Below are positions 36,113-44,677 of a stretch of DNA of 47,053 nucleotides, in pieces. Numbering within the stretch: the stretch's first letter is position 1; each line of letters begins with the position of its first letter. Source of the DNA: Curtobacterium sp. UCD-KPL2560 (GTDB taxonomy: Bacteria > Actinomycetota > Actinomycetes > Actinomycetales > Microbacteriaceae); the NCBI RefSeq assembly GCF_001705035.1, contig NZ_MCIG01000016.1, positions 1 to 47,053 of the forward strand, given 5' to 3'. The notes below the pieces were generated by a model that worked only from the letters and a program-made list of their open reading frames with translations, searched no databases and was not told the DNA's origin. A program made the translations under genes and the position numbers.

Positions 36113-36567
36113 CCATCACCCTGGTGCTCGTCATCGCGATGGCGGTGCTGTTCTCGTGCGGGGTCTACCTGCTGCTCGAACGGTCCCTCACGCGCATGTT
36201 GCTCGGCTTCCTGCTGCTCGGCAACTCGATCAACCTGCTGCTCCTGATCATGTCCGGTGCGGCCGGCCGGCCCCCGATCGGCAAGACCGCCGAGGGCATC
36301 ACCGACCCGCTCCCCCAGGCGTTCGCCCTCACCGCGATCGTCATCACCTTCGCCGTGAGCGCGTTCCTGCTCGCGCTCATCCACCGCTCCTGGAAGCTCT
36401 CGCGCGCCGACGAGGTCGAGGTCGACGAAGCCGACGCCGCGATCGGCCGGTCCCGCAGCGCCGACCACGACGACGACCCCGAGGTGGACTTCGACCCGAA
36501 GTCCCCGGAGGACGCCGACGACCCGCACGACGGTGCACCGCAGCCCACCGAGGAGGCCTCCCGATGA
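36109..36567 (+). CDS. mnhC: Mrp-type Na+/H+ antiporter subunit C
   Basis: A 152-residue membrane protein homologous to NuoK. Three helices: ITLVLVIAMAVLFSCGVYLLLE, MLLGFLLLGNSINLLLLIMSG and QAFALTAIVITFAVSAFLLALI, with the usual Glu near the first helix end. An acidic soluble tail of about 45 residues (rich in Asp/Glu) extends past the family norm. GTG start overlapping the mnhA stop (36109-36112). Confidence 0.93.
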   Translation: MTITLVLVIAMAVLFSCGVYLLLERSLTRMLLGFLLLGNSINLLLLIMSGAAGRPPIGKTAEGITDPLPQAFALTAIVITFAVSAFLLALIHRSWKLSRADEVEVDEADAAIGRSRSADHDDDPEVDFDPKSPEDADDPHDGAPQPTEEASR

Positions 36568-38255
36568 CCTGGCTCGTCCCGCTGCTCGTCCTCGTGCCGC
36601 TCCTCGGCGCCGCGATCGCGCTCGGCCTGCTGCGGCACCAGGAGCTGCAGCGGGCGATCACCGTCGCGGTGCTCGCGGTCGCGGTCGCCCTCGCCGCGAC
36701 GCTCATGGTGCTCGTCGACCAGCACGGCACCATCGTCGTGCAGGTCGGCGGGTGGGAGGCCCCGTACGGAATCTCGCTCGTGGTCGACCGGCTGAGCGCG
36801 CTCCTGCTCACGGTGAGCGCGAGCGTCCTGTTGCTCGTGCTGCTCTTCTCGATCGGGCAGGGGCTCGCCGCCGACGACGAGGACGCCCCGGTCACGATCT
36901 TCTACCCGACGTACCTGGTGCTCGCGGCGGGCGTGCTCGACGCCTTCCTCGCAGGCGACCTGTTCAACCTCTACGTGGCGTTCGAGATGCTGCTCGTGGC
37001 GAGCTACGTGCTCATCACCCTCGGCGGCAGCGAGCAGCGCGTCCGGGCCGGCACGACGTACATCGTCACGAGCCTCATCGCGTCGGCGATCTTCCTCGCC
37101 GCGATCGGCCTGGTCTACGGCGCGACGGGCACCGTCAACATCGCCCAGATCTCGCAGCGCGTCGCGGAGCTGCCCGAGCACGTGCAGCTGCTGCTCCACA
37201 CGATGCTGCTCATCGGCTTCGGCATCAAGGCGGCCGTCTTCCCGCTGGCGTTCTGGCTGCCGGACTCGTACCCCACGGCACCGGCCCCGGTCACGGCCGT
37301 GTTCGCGGGCCTGCTCACCAAGGTCGGCATCTACGCGATCATCCGGCTCGAGACGATCATCTTCCCCAGGCCCCAGCTCAACGACGTCCTGCTCGTCGTC
37401 GCCGTGCTGACGATGGTGGTCGGCGTGCTCGGGGCGGTGTCGCAGACCGACGTGAAACGCCTGCTGTCCTTCACCCTGATCAGCCACATCGGGTTCATGG
37501 TGATGGGCATCGGGCTCGGCTCGGTCGCGGGCACGGCCGCCGCGGTGTTCTACACGGTGCACCACATCGTCGTGCAGACCACGCTGTTCCTGGTGTCCGG
37601 GGTGATGGAGCGCATCGGCGGCACGACGTCGAGCCGCTCGCTCGGCGGCCTGCTCAAGGCCGCACCGCTGCTCGCGGCGCTCTACCTCGTGCCGGCGTTC
37701 AACCTGGGCGGCATCCCGCCGTTCTCCGGCTTCATCGGCAAGCTCGGCCTGTTCCGCGCGGCGGCGGAGGACGGTTCCCCGATGGCGTGGGTGACGGTCG
37801 CCGCCGGGGTCCTCACGAGCCTCCTGACCCTGTACGCGCTCATGCGCGTCTGGGACGCCGCCTTCTGGCGGCCGAAGCCGGCCGCCGAGGCGGCCGCGCC
37901 CCACGTGACCACGGCGGAACCGCACGCGCACCTGCGGTCGCCGGAACCGGCGCCGCTGACCGTCTCCGAGGAGACGGGCGAGGCGTACCACCCTGGAGGC
38001 TCGACCACCGTCACCGACGCACCGCACGCGAGCAGCGCCTCCCGTCCGGCGACCGGGTCGACGGCCACCGCAGGCGAGGCGCCCGAGCCGGCGCGCCTGC
38101 CCCGCATGCTCGTCGCGGTCACCACGGTCGCGGTGCTCGGCTCGGTCGCCCTGACCGTCGTCGCCGGACCGCTGTACGGCTACGCGACCCGCGCCGCCGA
38201 GTCGCTGGAGTCCCCCGACCGCTACGTCCAGGCCGTGCTCGGAGGTGCCCGGTGA
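36564..38255 (+). CDS. mnhD: Mrp-type Na+/H+ antiporter subunit D
   Basis: A 563-residue NuoN/NuoM-like membrane protein, second ion-translocating subunit. Landmarks are LFNLYVAFEMLLVASYVLI with its conserved Glu, FGIKAAVFPLAFWLPDSYPTAPAPVTAVFAGLLTKVGIYAIIR with conserved Lys residues, and SQTDVKRLLSFTLISHIGFMVMG. An unusual hydrophilic insert of about 75 residues (His/Pro/Glu/Thr-rich) sits near residues 440-515 before the last helix. ATG start in the ATGA overlap with mnhC. Confidence 0.94.
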   Translation: MTWLVPLLVLVPLLGAAIALGLLRHQELQRAITVAVLAVAVALAATLMVLVDQHGTIVVQVGGWEAPYGISLVVDRLSALLLTVSASVLLLVLLFSIGQGLAADDEDAPVTIFYPTYLVLAAGVLDAFLAGDLFNLYVAFEMLLVASYVLITLGGSEQRVRAGTTYIVTSLIASAIFLAAIGLVYGATGTVNIAQISQRVAELPEHVQLLLHTMLLIGFGIKAAVFPLAFWLPDSYPTAPAPVTAVFAGLLTKVGIYAIIRLETIIFPRPQLNDVLLVVAVLTMVVGVLGAVSQTDVKRLLSFTLISHIGFMVMGIGLGSVAGTAAAVFYTVHHIVVQTTLFLVSGVMERIGGTTSSRSLGGLLKAAPLLAALYLVPAFNLGGIPPFSGFIGKLGLFRAAAEDGSPMAWVTVAAGVLTSLLTLYALMRVWDAAFWRPKPAAEAAAPHVTTAEPHAHLRSPEPAPLTVSEETGEAYHPGGSTTVTDAPHASSASRPATGSTATAGEAPEPARLPRMLVAVTTVAVLGSVALTVVAGPLYGYATRAAESLESPDRYVQAVLGGAR

Positions 38256-38833
38256 GCGACACCCGACGGATCTCGAACGCGCGACGGATCGTGGTCGCGT
38301 GGCGCTACGAGGTGCCGCTCGTCGCCGGACTGACGGTGCTGTGGGCGCTGCTCTGGGGCTCGTGGACGGTGCTGACCCTGCTGTGCGGCGTCGTCGTGGC
38401 GCTGCTCGTGACGCAGCTGCTGCCCCTGCCGCCGGTGCCCCTGTCGAAGCGCTTCTCGGTGCCGCGCGTGCTGCTGTTCCTGGTCGTGTGGGCCGGACTC
38501 GTGGTCACCGCGTCGTTCCGCGTCGCCTGGGTCGCGGTCCGCCCGCGCGGGGTGCGCCGGAGCTCGATCGTGCTCGTCCAGCTGCACACCACGTCCGAGA
38601 TGACCTTCACGCTCGCGACGCTGGCGATCTCGCTCGTGCCGGGGTCGTACGTCGCCGACGTGGACCTGCCGCGCCGCCGGCTGCTCCTGCACGTCCTGGA
38701 CACCGAGCGGATCGAGCAGGTCGAGGCGGCGAAGGCCGAGGCGCACCGGATCGAGGAGCTCGTGATCCGCGCGATCGGCTCCCGCCACGACGTGTCCGAA
38801 CTGTCCGATCCCCTGCCGGAGGTCACCCGATGA
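38252..38833 (+). CDS. mnhE: Mrp-type Na+/H+ antiporter subunit E
   Basis: A 193-residue protein. Two to three N-terminal helices (VPLVAGLTVLWALLWGSWTVLTLLCGVVVALLV; VLLFLVVWAGLVVTASFRVAW) are followed by the conserved RSSIVLVQLHTTSEMTFTLATLAISLVPGSY and a cytoplasmic tail with HVLDTERIEQVEAAKAEA. This matches MnhE/PhaE. GTG start overlapping the mnhD stop. Confidence 0.92.
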   Translation: MSDTRRISNARRIVVAWRYEVPLVAGLTVLWALLWGSWTVLTLLCGVVVALLVTQLLPLPPVPLSKRFSVPRVLLFLVVWAGLVVTASFRVAWVAVRPRGVRRSSIVLVQLHTTSEMTFTLATLAISLVPGSYVADVDLPRRRLLLHVLDTERIEQVEAAKAEAHRIEELVIRAIGSRHDVSELSDPLPEVTR

Positions 38834-39171
38834 GCGCCGCAGTCGTCGTCATGGCCGTGGGCGTCCTGCTCGTCCTCGCGCTGCTCGGGGCGACCCTGGC
38901 GCTGGCCGTCGGACGGATCGTCCGCGGGCCGACGATCCTCGACCGCATGATCGGCTCGGACATCGTGCTGACCACCGCGCTCGTCGTGATCGCGGCCGCG
39001 ATGGCGATCCGGCAGGACCTGACCGCGGTGCCCGTCCTCGTCGTGATCGCTGCGACGAGCGTGTTCGCCACGATCGCGGTCGCCCGGATCGTCACCCCGT
39101 CGTCCGACCCGTCCGACGAGGGCATCGACGTCACCACGCCGGAGCACGCCGTCGAGGAGGAACGCCCGTGA
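38830..39171 (+). CDS. mnhF: Mrp-type Na+/H+ antiporter subunit F
   Basis: A 113-residue protein with three helices; the signature GRIVRGPTILDRMIGSDIV between helices 1 and 2 identifies MnhF/PhaF. A short acidic tail follows. ATG start in a quartet overlap with mnhE (38830-38833). Confidence 0.93.
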   Translation: MSAAVVVMAVGVLLVLALLGATLALAVGRIVRGPTILDRMIGSDIVLTTALVVIAAAMAIRQDLTAVPVLVVIAATSVFATIAVARIVTPSSDPSDEGIDVTTPEHAVEEERP

Positions 39172-39524
39172 TCGCCATCCTGGAGTCGTTCATCGAGGGC
39201 GGCGGCGTGCGGGCGTGGATCGCCCTCGCGCTGCTGCTCGTCGCCTCGGCGCTGTCCCTGTCCGCCGCGATCGGCATCGTCCGGTTCCCGGACCCGCTCG
39301 TCCGGCTGCACGCGATGGCGAAGCCGCAGGTGCTCGGTCTGGCACTGGCCCTGGCGGCGGTCGTCGTCGCGGTGGGGACCTGGACGGCGCTGTGGGTGGT
39401 CGTCCCGGTGCTCGTGTTCCAGCTGGTGCTCGTGCCGGTGTCGTCGCACATGATCGCTCGTGCGGGGCTGCGGTCGAACGACTACCGGCACGAGGACCTG
39501 CTCGTCGACGACACGGAGGACTGA
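39168..39524 (+). CDS. mnhG: Mrp-type Na+/H+ antiporter subunit G
   Basis: A 118-residue protein with three helices and the signature AAIGIVRFPDPLVRLHAMAKPQVLGLAL of MnhG/PhaG. GTG start overlapping the mnhF stop. Last gene of the operon; the next gene is convergent and ends two bases beyond this stop, so there is no room for a separate terminator. Confidence 0.93.
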   Translation: MIAILESFIEGGGVRAWIALALLLVASALSLSAAIGIVRFPDPLVRLHAMAKPQVLGLALALAAVVVAVGTWTALWVVVPVLVFQLVLVPVSSHMIARAGLRSNDYRHEDLLVDDTED

Positions 39525-39525
39525 C

Positions 39526-40521
39526 TCACCCGGCGAGGACCGCGTCCTCGTCGTCGTCGGAGAGCCCCGCGCCGTGCGGGTGGACGGGCTGCTGCCGTTC
39601 CCACGCGAGCGCGTCCGCGAGGGTCTCGGCGAGCGGCCGCCGCGTCAGCCCGGCCGATCGCGCCTGGACCGCCGGTCGGTCGTTCATGCCCTGGTGGTCG
39701 TCGTCGGGGATCCACAGCGGCAGCGACCGCTCCCCCGCCCACGGGGCCACGCCGCGCTCGAGGAGCACCGCGTCCGCCAGCGGCACGACCGGGACGTCCG
39801 CGGCAGCCACCGTCCGTGCTGCCTCGAGGTGCCGGTCCAACGTGCGGACCTCGCCGGTGACGTCGTGGACGCCCGCTCGTCCGCCCTCGGCCGCGCCGAC
39901 GAGCCAGGCCGCGAGGTCGCGGACGTCGATCACCGAGGTCGGGCGGTCCGTGCGCGCGGGCACCACCACGGGTCGACCGGTCTCGGCGGCGCGCGCGAAC
40001 CGCCACGGCCAGTACCCGGAGCGTCCGGTGTGGTCGCCCGGTCCGCCGACGAGTCCGGCGCGTGCGATCGACGCGCGCTCGACCCCGAAGGCGTCGAGGA
40101 CGGCACGTTCGCACGCCACCTTGGCGCCGCCGTACTCGGCGGGGTCGTCGGACGGCTCGAGCACGGGAGCGCGCTCGTCGGCACCGCGCTCGTCCTGGGA
40201 CGCGTAGACGCTCACGGTCGACACGAAGACGTACCGGTCGGCGACGGGTTCGAGTGCGGTGACGGCACGTCGGACGTGGTCGGGCGTCCGTGAGACGTCG
40301 ACGACCGCGTCCCAGCGGGAGCCGTCGAGCACCTCGGCGAGGGCGTCGTCGAGCACCTCGGCGAGGGCGTCGTCGCGGTCGCGATCGGCCACGACGGACC
40401 GGGCGCCCGCGGGGACGTCGGTGCCGCGGGCGAGGCACGTCACCTCGTGGCCGCGGTCGAGGGCGTGCCGGACGACGGTCCGACCGAGCCACGCGGTGCC
40501 GCCGAGGACGAGGATGCGCAT
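39526..40521 (-). CDS. NAD-dependent epimerase/dehydratase (extended SDR-like)
   Basis: A 331-residue protein with an N-terminal Rossmann motif GGTAWLGR, VVDVSRTPDHVRRAV, and YVFVSTVSVYASQ with the serine. The Tyr-x3-Lys pair is EYGGAKVACE. It resembles isoflavone-reductase/mRNA-binding-type SDRs; substrate unknown. A 24-base tandem duplication at 40324-40371 adds an extra ALAEVLDD block (residues about 51-66), in frame. It converges with mnhG with one base between the stop codons. Confidence 0.85.
   Translation of the reverse strand: MRILVLGGTAWLGRTVVRHALDRGHEVTCLARGTDVPAGARSVVADRDRDDALAEVLDDALAEVLDGSRWDAVVDVSRTPDHVRRAVTALEPVADRYVFVSTVSVYASQDERGADERAPVLEPSDDPAEYGGAKVACERAVLDAFGVERASIARAGLVGGPGDHTGRSGYWPWRFARAAETGRPVVVPARTDRPTSVIDVRDLAAWLVGAAEGGRAGVHDVTGEVRTLDRHLEAARTVAAADVPVVPLADAVLLERGVAPWAGERSLPLWIPDDDHQGMNDRPAVQARSAGLTRRPLAETLADALAWERQQPVHPHGAGLSDDDEDAVLAG
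40324..40371. repeat. 24-base tandem duplication inside the epimerase gene
   Basis: Positions 40324-40347 and 40348-40371 are identical 24-mers, so eight residues (ALAEVLDD type) occur twice in a row in the protein. It is in frame and recent by appearance, and lies between the first Rossmann unit and the VVDVSRTP strand, where length changes are likely tolerated. Confidence 0.88.
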
Positions 40522-40574
40522 GACCCCACCCTGCCCGGGTCACCTCCGGGTGCCGTGGGCCAGGGCCGGTGTGC

Positions 40575-41801
40575 CTAGCGTGCGACCGGGCTCCGACGGT
40601 TGAGCAGGACGTTCACGACCGCCGCGACCACGACGAGCGCCGCCGCGTACGCCGGGAACGCCATGGCCGCCCCGGTGCCGGCCCGCTCGGCGACCTCGCC
40701 GACGACGGCGGATGCCACGGACTGCCCGACGATGACCGCCGAGCCGAGGATCGTCATCGTGGTGGCGGAGCGGCCGACCGGGGAACGGTCGGACCCGAGG
40801 CTGTACTGCGCGACGAGCGTCGGGCCGATGCCGATGCCCATCAGGCCGAGCACGACCGCGACGGCGACCACGGAGTCGGCCGTGGCGAAGGCGATCGCGC
40901 CGCCGAGCAGCACGACCCCGAACACGAGCCAGCGCCAGCCGACCCCGAACGCCCTGGGGAACGCCGCCGACCCGAGGGCGAGCGCCGCGGAGCCGATGCC
41001 CATCACGCCGTAGAGCAGGCCGGCCTGGGACGACTGGCCGTGCTGCTCCATGAAGGCGGTCAGGGCGGTGAGGGTCGACCCGAAGAACAGTCCGATGCCG
41101 AGGATGCCGACCACGACCACGACGAGCCGGGGGCGGAGCAGCTGCCGCGCGGGGGCGGTCTCCTCGTGGTCCCCGCCGCGGACGACGAGCCGCCCGGTCG
41201 GGTGCAGGGCGAACGCGGTCACGAAGACGAAGGTCAGGGCGGCCGCACCGGCGACGGCGACCCACGGGGCGATCGCGGTCGCGAGCAGGCCGACCAGGAA
41301 CGGGCCGACGATGAACACGGTCTCGTCGGCGGCCGACTCGTACGCCATCGTCCCGCTGAGGACCTTCTCGTGGCGGCGAGGGGCCATGCGCTGCCGGATG
41401 ATCGCGACGAGTCGCGTGCGGGACATCGGGGCCACCTGCGGGGCGGTCGCACCGATGCCGAACGACATCGCGAGCACGGCGAGGTCGGGGGCCGAGCCGG
41501 CGACGACGAACGGCAACAGCGCGAGCAGCACGGCGTTCGCCAGGCCGACCGGGACGAGGACGGCCCGCTGGCCGAAGCGGTCGGCGGCGGCACCGACGAG
41601 CGGCCCGAACAGCGCCGACCCGATGCCGACGAACGCGGAGTTGATGCCGCCGAGGGCGACCGAGTCGCGGGTGGCGACGACGAGCGTCAGCACGCCGACG
41701 ACCATCATCGCGAAGGGCAGCCGCGCGACGAAGGCGATCGGGAAGTACCAACGACCGGCGAGGGAGACGAGGGACGCGTCGGAGCGTCGTTCCTGGAGCA
41801 T
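40575..41801 (-). CDS. MFS exporter, divergent from soxR
   Basis: A 408-residue transporter with 12 predicted helices. Motif A is FGPLVGAAADRFGQR (about residues 65-79), and the second half contains FGSTLTALTAFMEQHG and LGLMGIGIGPTLVAQ. No substrate is evident. Divergent from soxR over a 155-base gap; such exporters often are SoxR targets that pump out redox-active compounds. A weak -35/-10 pair with a 21-base spacer (41887-41919) upstream is compatible with a MerR-activated promoter. Confidence 0.88.
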   Translation of the reverse strand: MLQERRSDASLVSLAGRWYFPIAFVARLPFAMMVVGVLTLVVATRDSVALGGINSAFVGIGSALFGPLVGAAADRFGQRAVLVPVGLANAVLLALLPFVVAGSAPDLAVLAMSFGIGATAPQVAPMSRTRLVAIIRQRMAPRRHEKVLSGTMAYESAADETVFIVGPFLVGLLATAIAPWVAVAGAAALTFVFVTAFALHPTGRLVVRGGDHEETAPARQLLRPRLVVVVVGILGIGLFFGSTLTALTAFMEQHGQSSQAGLLYGVMGIGSAALALGSAAFPRAFGVGWRWLVFGVVLLGGAIAFATADSVVAVAVVLGLMGIGIGPTLVAQYSLGSDRSPVGRSATTMTILGSAVIVGQSVASAVVGEVAERAGTGAAMAFPAYAAALVVVAAVVNVLLNRRSPVAR

Positions 41802-41886
41802 GGGGGTGTGCCTTCTCGGCCCACCAGGTGCGAGAGCGGCGGGCCCATCGGGTGCCGCCGCTGTCCGCCGGGGTGCCGGCGGCCGG

Positions 41887-41919
41887 TAGATACACGGATT
41901 GCGTCCTCGATCGTACCAA
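41887..41919 (-). promoter_or_regulatory. Possible long-spacer promoter of the MFS gene
   Basis: Minus-strand TTGGTA (41919-41914) and TATCTA (41892-41887) are separated by 21 bases. MerR-family activators such as SoxR act on over-long spacers (19-20). I see no clear SoxR-box dyad, so this is tentative. Confidence 0.3.
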
Positions 41920-41956
41920 GCGCTCCTGGTGCCGGACCGGTCGTAGGATCTCGACC

Positions 41957-42472
41957 ATGGTGGAGATCGACGACGGCGGGACCGGATCGTCGAACGCAGC
42001 GCCGCCGCGGCCGACCGACCTGCTGTCGATCGGGGAGGTCGTCCGCCGGACCGGGGTCGCGGCCTCGGCGCTGCACTTCTACGAGCGCAAGGGCCTGATC
42101 CACCCCGAACGCACCACCGGCGGCACCCGGCTGTACCCGCGGCACGTGGAGCGCCGGATCGCGATCATCCAGGTGGCGAAGCGCCTCGGCATCCCCCTGG
42201 GCGAGGTGGCCGAGCAGTTCGCCGCCCTGCCCGCCGACCGGATGCCGTCGCTGCGGGACTGGGACCGGCTCAACGAGCGGTGGCGCGCGCGGCTCCGGGC
42301 CCGCCAGCTCGAGCTCGAGCGCCTGCAGCAGGAGATGACGCAGTGCATCGGGTGCGGGTGCGTCTCGCTCAACGCCTGCCTGGTGGTGAACCCCGGGGAC
42401 GCGCTCGGCGCCGAGGGGCACGGTGCGCGTCGGCTCCTGCCGTTCGACGACGACGGGGCAGCCCCGGCCTGA
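41957..42472 (+). CDS. soxR: Redox-sensitive MerR-family activator SoxR
   Basis: A 171-residue regulator. The MerR helix-turn-helix is at residues 22-60 (LLSIGEVVRRTGVAASALHFYERKGLI). The dimerisation helix is about 85-125, and the [2Fe-2S] cluster loop C130-x2-C133-x-C135-x5-C141 (CIGCGCVSLNAC) is intact, which defines SoxR. It senses oxidation by redox-cycling compounds. The ATG at 41957 lies seven bases after a -10-like TAGGAT (41944-41949), suggesting a leaderless mRNA. It is divergent from the MFS exporter, its likely target. Confidence 0.94.
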   Translation: MVEIDDGGTGSSNAAPPRPTDLLSIGEVVRRTGVAASALHFYERKGLIHPERTTGGTRLYPRHVERRIAIIQVAKRLGIPLGEVAEQFAALPADRMPSLRDWDRLNERWRARLRARQLELERLQQEMTQCIGCGCVSLNACLVVNPGDALGAEGHGARRLLPFDDDGAAPA

Positions 42473-42494
42473 CCCCGGCCCGACCGTGCCCTGC

Positions 42495-43142
42495 TCAGGT
42501 GGCGAGGAAGCGCAGCACGGCGAGCACACGCCGGTGGTCGCCCGGCGCCGCCTCGAGCCCGAGCTTCGCGAACACCGCGGTGACGTGCTTCTCGACGGTG
42601 CCCCCGGAGAGGAACAGCGCCTCGGCGATCGCCCCGTTCGAACGTCCCTCGGCCATCAGGCGCAGGACGTCGGTCTCCCGGGCGGTGAGCGTGTCGAGAC
42701 GGTCGCGGATCGGTCGGGGTGCCTGCACGAGCGCGGCGGCGACCTCGGGGTCGAGCACGACGTTGCCCGCGGCGACCTGCTGGAGCGAGTCGATGAACGT
42801 CGAGACCTCGGCGACCCGGTCCTTGAGCAGGTAGCCGACGCCGACCGTCGCCACGTCGAGGAGCGTGCGCGCCCACCGCACCTCGGCGTACTGCGAGAAC
42901 AGCAGCACCCCGACGTCCGGTCGGGCGGCCTTGACGCGCACCGCGGCCTGCACGCCCTCGTCCGTGTGGGTCGGCGGCATCCGGATGTCCATCACCACGA
43001 CGTCGGCCGGCGTCGCGGTGAGTGCGGGGAGCACCGCCTCACCGTCCCCGACGGCCGCGACGACGTCGTGCCCGCGGCCCCGGAGGAGCGCGGCGAGCCC
43101 CTCGCGGACGATCGTGTTGTCGTCCGCGATGAGCACCTTCAC
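42495..43142 (-). CDS. NarL/LuxR-family response regulator
   Basis: A 215-residue response regulator. The receiver domain begins VKVLIADDNTIVREGL with acidic residues D7 and D8, phosphorylation site D52 (VVMDIRMPP) and Lys in GYLLKDR. The LuxR-type helix-turn-helix is LTARETDVLRLMAEGRSNGAIAEALFLSGGTVEKHVTAVFAKLGL (about residues 150-195). The GTG start at 43142 overlaps the kinase stop (43139-43142), so the pair is translationally coupled. Regulon unknown. Confidence 0.92.
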   Translation of the reverse strand: MKVLIADDNTIVREGLAALLRGRGHDVVAAVGDGEAVLPALTATPADVVVMDIRMPPTHTDEGVQAAVRVKAARPDVGVLLFSQYAEVRWARTLLDVATVGVGYLLKDRVAEVSTFIDSLQQVAAGNVVLDPEVAAALVQAPRPIRDRLDTLTARETDVLRLMAEGRSNGAIAEALFLSGGTVEKHVTAVFAKLGLEAAPGDHRRVLAVLRFLAT

Positions 43143-44479
43143 GTGGCGGCTCCCGCAGGCACGACGAGCCGCACCGAGGTCGGTCCACCCGCGGGGCTGT
43201 CGACGTGCAGGGACCCGTCGACCGCGCGCAGGCGTTCGAGCAGCCCGGCGAGCCCCGTGCCGTGCCCGTCCTCGGCCGTGAGTGCGACGTGGGCGCCGCC
43301 GACGCCGTCGTCCTGCACCGTGGCGACCAGGTCGGTGCCGACCAGTGCGACGTCGACGACGGCCGAGGTCGCCCCGGCGTGCTTCGACACGTTCGTCAGG
43401 AGTTCGAGGACCCCGAAGTACGCGATGCCCTCGACCACCGGCGCCGGGCGGACCGGCAGGTCGGTGCGGAGCGTCACCGGGAACGGCGCACGCGCGCAGG
43501 CGGAGGCGAGCGCCGCCTCCAGACCGGCGTCCAGGACCGGCGGGTGGATCCCGCGGGCGAGGGCGCGCAGTTCGACGAGGGCCTCCTTCGTCGCCGCGTG
43601 CGCCTGGTCGACCAGCGCCTCGACGCCGGCGCCGCCCTGCCCGTGCTGCAGGCGGTCCCGGGCGTCGCCGAGCGTCATGGCGAGGCCGACGAGCCGGGCC
43701 TGCGTGCCGTCGTGGAGTTCGCGCTCGATGCGGCGCAGGGTCGCGTCGGCGTCCACGACGGCCGCGTCGCGGGAGGCGGTGACCTGGGCGAGGCGCTCCG
43801 CACGGCGGGTGGTCCCGAGCAGCGAGCGGATGACCACGCGCTGGAGCGACCCGAGCCCGTGGTTGACGGCGGGCCACACGGCGAGCAGCAGGACGATCCC
43901 GAGCGCGGCGAACGCGAGCTGCATCGGCACGGTGTCGACGAACGTGCCGAGCAGCTGGGCGCCGCGGTGCTCACGGCCGTCGGCGCCGATCTGCGCGGGG
44001 AGGTACCGACCCCAGGCGGCGTGCGTCACGGCTCCGAGGGAGGTGACGAGGACGGCCGTCGAGACGGCGAACGAGCACGTCGTGACGACGAACCCGACGA
44101 GCAGGTAGGCGAACGCACGCCAGCGCGCCGGGTCGGTCAACCGCGTCGTCGCCCACCCGAGCGGTCCCGGGCGGCGGGCACGGAAGCGGGGCGGCGCGAC
44201 CTCCTGCTCGAGCAGCGCGGCGGACATCCGTCTGGTCACGGCGGCGAACCAGGCGCCACCACCCAGGAGGAACGCGGAGACGACGAGCCCGAACCACGTG
44301 ACCGCGGCGGGGACGCCGACGGCGATCGTCACGGCGAACCAGGCCAGCGCCGCGACGGCGATCGGCAGGTGCGCTGCGTGGAAGGCGAACTGTCGCCAGG
44401 TGGTCGCCCGGAACAGCGCGGTGGTGAAGTGGAACCGGGGTGCGACGGGGAACGGCGGGACGGTGGCGGAGCGGGACAT
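43139..44479 (-). CDS. Sensor histidine kinase (HisKA_3/LiaS-NarX type)
   Basis: A 446-residue membrane kinase. About six helices occur in the first 215 residues (AVAALAWFAVTIAVGVPAAVTWFGLVVSAFLL; FAYLLVGFVVTTCSFAVSTAVLV; LAFAALGIVLLLAVWPAV). The phosphoacceptor H256 is in RIERELHDGTQARLVGLAM; the HATPase domain has GVLELLTNVSKHAGA (N-box) and VQDDGVGGAH (G-box). It lacks a large extracellular sensing domain, like antibiotic- or envelope-stress-sensing kinases. Start at the ATG at 44479. Confidence 0.92.
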   Translation of the reverse strand: MSRSATVPPFPVAPRFHFTTALFRATTWRQFAFHAAHLPIAVAALAWFAVTIAVGVPAAVTWFGLVVSAFLLGGGAWFAAVTRRMSAALLEQEVAPPRFRARRPGPLGWATTRLTDPARWRAFAYLLVGFVVTTCSFAVSTAVLVTSLGAVTHAAWGRYLPAQIGADGREHRGAQLLGTFVDTVPMQLAFAALGIVLLLAVWPAVNHGLGSLQRVVIRSLLGTTRRAERLAQVTASRDAAVVDADATLRRIERELHDGTQARLVGLAMTLGDARDRLQHGQGGAGVEALVDQAHAATKEALVELRALARGIHPPVLDAGLEAALASACARAPFPVTLRTDLPVRPAPVVEGIAYFGVLELLTNVSKHAGATSAVVDVALVGTDLVATVQDDGVGGAHVALTAEDGHGTGLAGLLERLRAVDGSLHVDSPAGGPTSVRLVVPAGAAT

Positions 44480-44587
44480 GAGACCTCTTCGTGACTCGGG
44501 AAGTGTAGTGCTCCTCGAGCCTCGCGGTCCGTGACCTCCGGCAGCACCCGGCGGGCCCTCCGACCGGGTGGGGGCTCCCCCCGGGTC

Positions 44588-44677
44588 CCGGTCAGCGTCC
44601 GACCGGCGCCACCGCGCCCCCGGTCCCGGTCAGTGCCGGGGCGGCACCGGTCAGTGCCAGTGCGGTCCCGGTCAGCG
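44588..44677. repeat. Short repeats copying the 3' end of the PAP2 gene
   Basis: CCGGTCAG(C/T)G occurs at 44588, 44626, 44647 and 44668. The last copy overlaps the PAP2 stop (44672-44674), and the first is followed by a degenerate copy of the adjacent gene-end sequence (CGACCGGCGCC). This looks like a small duplication of the gene terminus in the 192-base gap after the kinase gene. No other feature is visible there. Confidence 0.65.

Noticed and set aside
36165..38027. A 620-residue minus-strand open frame opposite mnhC/mnhD
   Set aside because: Shadow of real genes, with composition typical of a complement frame and no recognisable motif.
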